Source: Rhodosporidiobolus odoratus
Taxonomy: Eukaryota > Basidiomycota > Microbotryomycetes > Sporidiobolales > Sporidiobolaceae
DNA: 64,000 nucleotides
NCBI GenBank assembly: GCA_034387635.1
Contig: JAOANU010000016.1
Location: 620,001 to 684,000 of the forward strand
Direction of reading: 5' to 3'
Every line of letters starts with the position of its first letter. The first letter of the stretch is position 1. Shown here one piece after another: positions 61,508-64,000 of the stretch. The position numbers and the translations under genes were made by a program. Below the pieces are notes generated by a model, which was not told the DNA's origin, did not search any database, and saw nothing but the letters and a program-made list of their open reading frames with translations.

Positions 61508-61864
61508 CCGTTTATTCGTTAGTTGCCTTACCGCAGTGCTATACGGACTTGCCTCCCACCTGATACTGCTGCGAATTTCTTCCTGCTGGTGATTCGGACA
61601 CACCTCAAGGACGAACGCCCACATCGGAGAGACCTTCACAAACTTCCCTCAACGAAGGGAGGCCGGAATTGATGCGGCCAGAAAAGGGAGAAATAGCCGA
61701 ATACAGATGAGCATTAATCTTGGGTTTGTATTGTAGATTGGTAATCTTGTCCCATCGCTTTCTCAAAGTTCCACGTCGCACATTCATATCTTCCACGCAT
61801 CACTCTTGAACTCTGTCTAGTCCTCACGCCCGTCAAGGGAAAGCTTACACTCTCACTCAGCACC
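61508..61864 (+). other. Spacer HUL4 - HAC1-like gene
   Basis: 357 bp, presumably the promoter and 5'UTR of the bZIP gene. I looked for UPR- or HSE-type elements and did not find a convincing one. Confidence 0.35.
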
Positions 61865-62915
61865 ATGGACGCACTCTCGCCTTCCTTCTTTCAACTCCCA
61901 GCCCTTCCTTGCATGTCTCCTTCTTCCCCCTCGCAAGCTTCCACCTCGTCGAGGACATCAAAGCGGACAACCCCACTTGAGGACGAAGAGCCGGTAGGTC
62001 AGCCACCGACAAAGAGGCGCGCGCCGCGTTCCACGGCCGCCGAAAAAGCCGCAAAGAAAACGGCGAGGATGGAGAGGAATCGCAGTCAGTGCATTTCCTC
62101 AGCTCGATTCTCTGTGACCATACTTACCTCGTTTACGCACAGTCGCCGCCCAAGTCTCACGCGATCGCAAGAAGAACCAGGCACAGTACCTCGAAACTCG
62201 CGTCGCGGAACTTGAAGCACAACTAGCCATTTCTACCTCATCCGTCCTCGTCCCTTCAACAGCACCACCAGCGGATGACTCGGCGTCGGCACAGCTCAGG
62301 GAAGAGAATGAGGCCCTCAAGACGCAACTCTCCCTCGAGAAACTCCAGTCACAGGCACTTCAAATCCGTCTTTCCGCCCTTGAATCCAAGTTCGGGCGAC
62401 TCGAGCAATTGTTGAGCTCGGCATCGGCAGGAGTGGCATCACTGGGGACGCAGGCCACGGCGCTGGTCGAAATTAAGCAGGAGAAGGCGGAAGAATCGAA
62501 GGAATCGACATCGACGATGGAGACGGACAGCTCTCGCCTCGTAGCACGCGAGGTTGAATTATCCCTGCAGCGGAAGCTGTCTCACCCGTCATCAACTCGT
62601 CTTCCTTCGACCTTTCTTCCGACCTCCTCCCTTTCGACCTCTCCTTCTCCTCCCTCGACGCTCCCTCTTTCCGGTCCGACTCTGCACCAGATCCTGTCAT
62701 CGATCAAGGTCCCGTCCCTGCCGCCTCTTTCGATGGCAACGTCGTCGCTCAAGCTTGGTCAGATTGGGCAGAGGGACTTGACCTCGGCGCTTTCGACCCG
62801 CAACCGACGTTCCCGGTCTTCGACCAGCGTGCGGGCGAGGAGTTTGACCTCTTCGAATTCTTGTGCCCAGATGCCGCTCCGGGTTTGGCGGCTGAGGTTG
62901 TATGTTAAGCGGTGA
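61865..62915 (+). CDS. HAC1: bZIP transcription factor, HAC1/XBP1-like (unspliced form)
   Basis: Predicted master regulator of the unfolded-protein response. After a short Ser/Pro leader, a Lys/Arg/Ala-rich stretch leads to the basic region ERNR-IAAQVSRDRKKNQAQY, with the intron 62085-62142 splitting it. A leucine zipper follows (LETRVAELEAQLAIS, LREENEALKTQLSLEKLQ). As written, the frame continues through a Ser/Arg tail to a stop at 62913-62915. An overlapping alternative frame encodes an acidic, aromatic-rich domain (SSFDLSSDLLPFDLSFSSLD, AWSDWAEGLDLGAFD, EEFDLFEFLCPDAA) ending at 62906-62908. That frame becomes joined if 62545-62567 is removed (see separate entry). Frame layout, basic-region type and hairpins agree with an Ire1 target. 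The family call is strong; use of the second frame is inference. Confidence 0.85.
62537..62574 (+). promoter_or_regulatory. Predicted Ire1 splice site pair (23-nt unconventional intron)
   Basis: Two adjacent hairpins have 7-nt loops. Hairpin 1: CCTCG (62537-62541), loop TAGCACG, CGAGG (62549-62553). Hairpin 2: TCC (62562-62564), loop CTGCAGC, GGA (62572-62574). Cutting after the third loop base (G) in each removes 62545-62567, 23 nt. The bZIP frame then changes into the acidic frame, with GTA-G|CA-GCG at the junction. Loop 2 fits the Ire1 consensus CNG^CNGN exactly; loop 1 deviates at positions 1 and 6. There are no GT-AG borders. Confidence 0.65.
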
Positions 62916-64000
62916 TGTGTGCTCGGGTAGCTTGCACTGGCACGATCTGTGCGTCTGTTCCTCTCGCTTCTTGCCGGCCGCGTCTTGCTGACTTGCGTCC
63001 ATCCTTTCGCAGCGCCTCGACAATCCTGCTGTTTCTGCTTATTTTCGTCTGACCCTCTCTTAGACTTCACCTTTCTCAGCCACCCGACGCGTCTCTACCC
63101 TCTTACGCTGACTCTCCTGCTTCCCCTGTTCGGGGTCGCGGTCCGATGAGCTTTGTGACGGCAGAACACTGAGGGTAGCAAAGGGGTGTGGGGTTCGAAT
63201 GGGAAGGGCTGACGAGACAAGCGGAAACCGACGGAGTGTCGCAGCGAGGGAGTGGTTGGAGCAAGTCGAGTGGTGTCGGTGCCCTTCGTCCTTCCCTGCT
63301 GCTGTATCCTTCTCTGCTGCTGTAGCCTTACTTTAGTCTCCATCTTTCGCCTTGTGCGATACAGACCATTTTCCACGATCGAACACGCGACACGATGCTA
63401 TAGTGCGAACCAGAGGCGGCTGCACACGGTTAGCAAGACTGGCTCAGAGACGGTGAGTATGCACACTGGCAGCGGCAACTGGATTGGCGAGAGCAGTGGG
63501 AATCAGCGAGGAGCGAGTGGGGGAAACGAGGCCGCCGACTTGGAGTTCAAAGCACATCGCCGTCTTTTTACCAGACCAAATCGTCGCTGTGCGTCTCTTC
63601 CCTCCCCTCTTGAGTCATGCCTAGACAGAAGCTGACTGTACTGTTGAGTGTGCAGTGTCCGCGACAGGAACGAGGACCGCTGTCATCGCCGGCGTACTGG
63701 GAGAAGGTGGTGATAGGGAGAATACAGACGAAGCAGATTGGATGGAGAAGAGTCCCCATCCCAAACCTAGCGTTGTAGCTGTTGATTCCGCTGCATTGCG
63801 AAAGTAGTACAAAGGACAAACGGGAAGAACATGCAGGCAGGGGCAAAGCCGAACTGTGACAGGGAATGAATGGTACCTCCGCCCTTGCTCCTCTGTGTCA
63901 TCGCCAACCTGTAATGTTGCGATCCGTCGGAGGGGGTGGCGGCTCAACCTCACCAACCTTCTCACCCACTTCCCCACTCGACGTCTCCTTCCCACTCGAA
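62916..64000. other. Right-edge region, no resolved gene
   Basis: Left part is the 3' flank of the bZIP gene. Near the right edge a minus-strand frame (about 63908-64000, Glu/Pro-rich, EVEPPPPPTDRNITG) could be an exon of a gene running off the window, with a possible donor at its end. It is too short to judge. No RNA gene seen. Confidence 0.3.

Noticed and set aside
63190..63215. gggttcgaat resembling a tRNA B box
   Set aside because: No A box or cloverleaf stems at the right spacing on either strand.

Overview
This is a eukaryotic, fungal window. Genes are GC-rich, packed on both strands and cut by many short introns. Most introns I could resolve look alike: donors such as gtgcgt, gtaagt, gtacgt or gtgagc, a CTGAC/CTGAT-type branch point about 15-30 nt before the acceptor, and a YAG acceptor. 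This style, plus basidiomycete-type gene content, points to a red yeast of the Sporidiobolales (Rhodotorula/Rhodosporidium-like). That placement is inference from gene style, not a database match.

Layout. 0-8 kb: a small unknown minus-strand gene, then Cactin (splicing factor) and a FHIP/RAI16-like protein. 8-16.4 kb: an F-box/LRR protein with Gln-rich tail, a secreted pepsin-like aspartic protease (minus) and a HEI10-type meiotic RING protein. 16.7-24 kb: HSP104, a DHHC palmitoyltransferase and an Sds3-like histone deacetylase subunit (minus). 24.3-30.6 kb: a PLP-homeostasis (YggS/PLPBP) protein and a PLP-dependent aminotransferase read divergently from a 67-bp gap, then APN2. 31.4-41.6 kb: two secreted double-psi beta-barrel (RlpA-like) proteins flank a sparse interval that holds RPL19 and unresolved small genes; a nitrilase follows. 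42-52 kb: OPI1, ADE16/17 (ATIC), HGH1, a glyoxalase-fold protein and an RS-rich splicing-type protein. 52.3-58 kb: an unknown low-complexity protein and a visibly AT-richer interval with unexplained spliced open frames. 58-63 kb: a HUL4-type HECT ligase and a bZIP factor of the HAC1/XBP1 class.

The strongest hunt result is at the right end. The bZIP gene carries twin 7-nt-loop hairpins bounding a 23-nt segment whose removal switches the frame into an acidic C-terminal domain. This is the architecture of an Ire1-spliced unfolded-protein-response mRNA. Other notable items are micro-exons as short as 5-6 nt in conserved genes (HEI10, RPL19, Cactin), two PIP boxes in APN2, a tandem DPBB protein, and the compositionally odd 54.8-58 kb block.

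Most genes are ordinary housekeeping functions: splicing, ribosome, purine synthesis, proteostasis, chromatin and DNA repair. I saw no tRNA, rRNA, CRISPR, prophage or insertion sequence. Exon boundaries were read by eye and are approximate unless positions are given.
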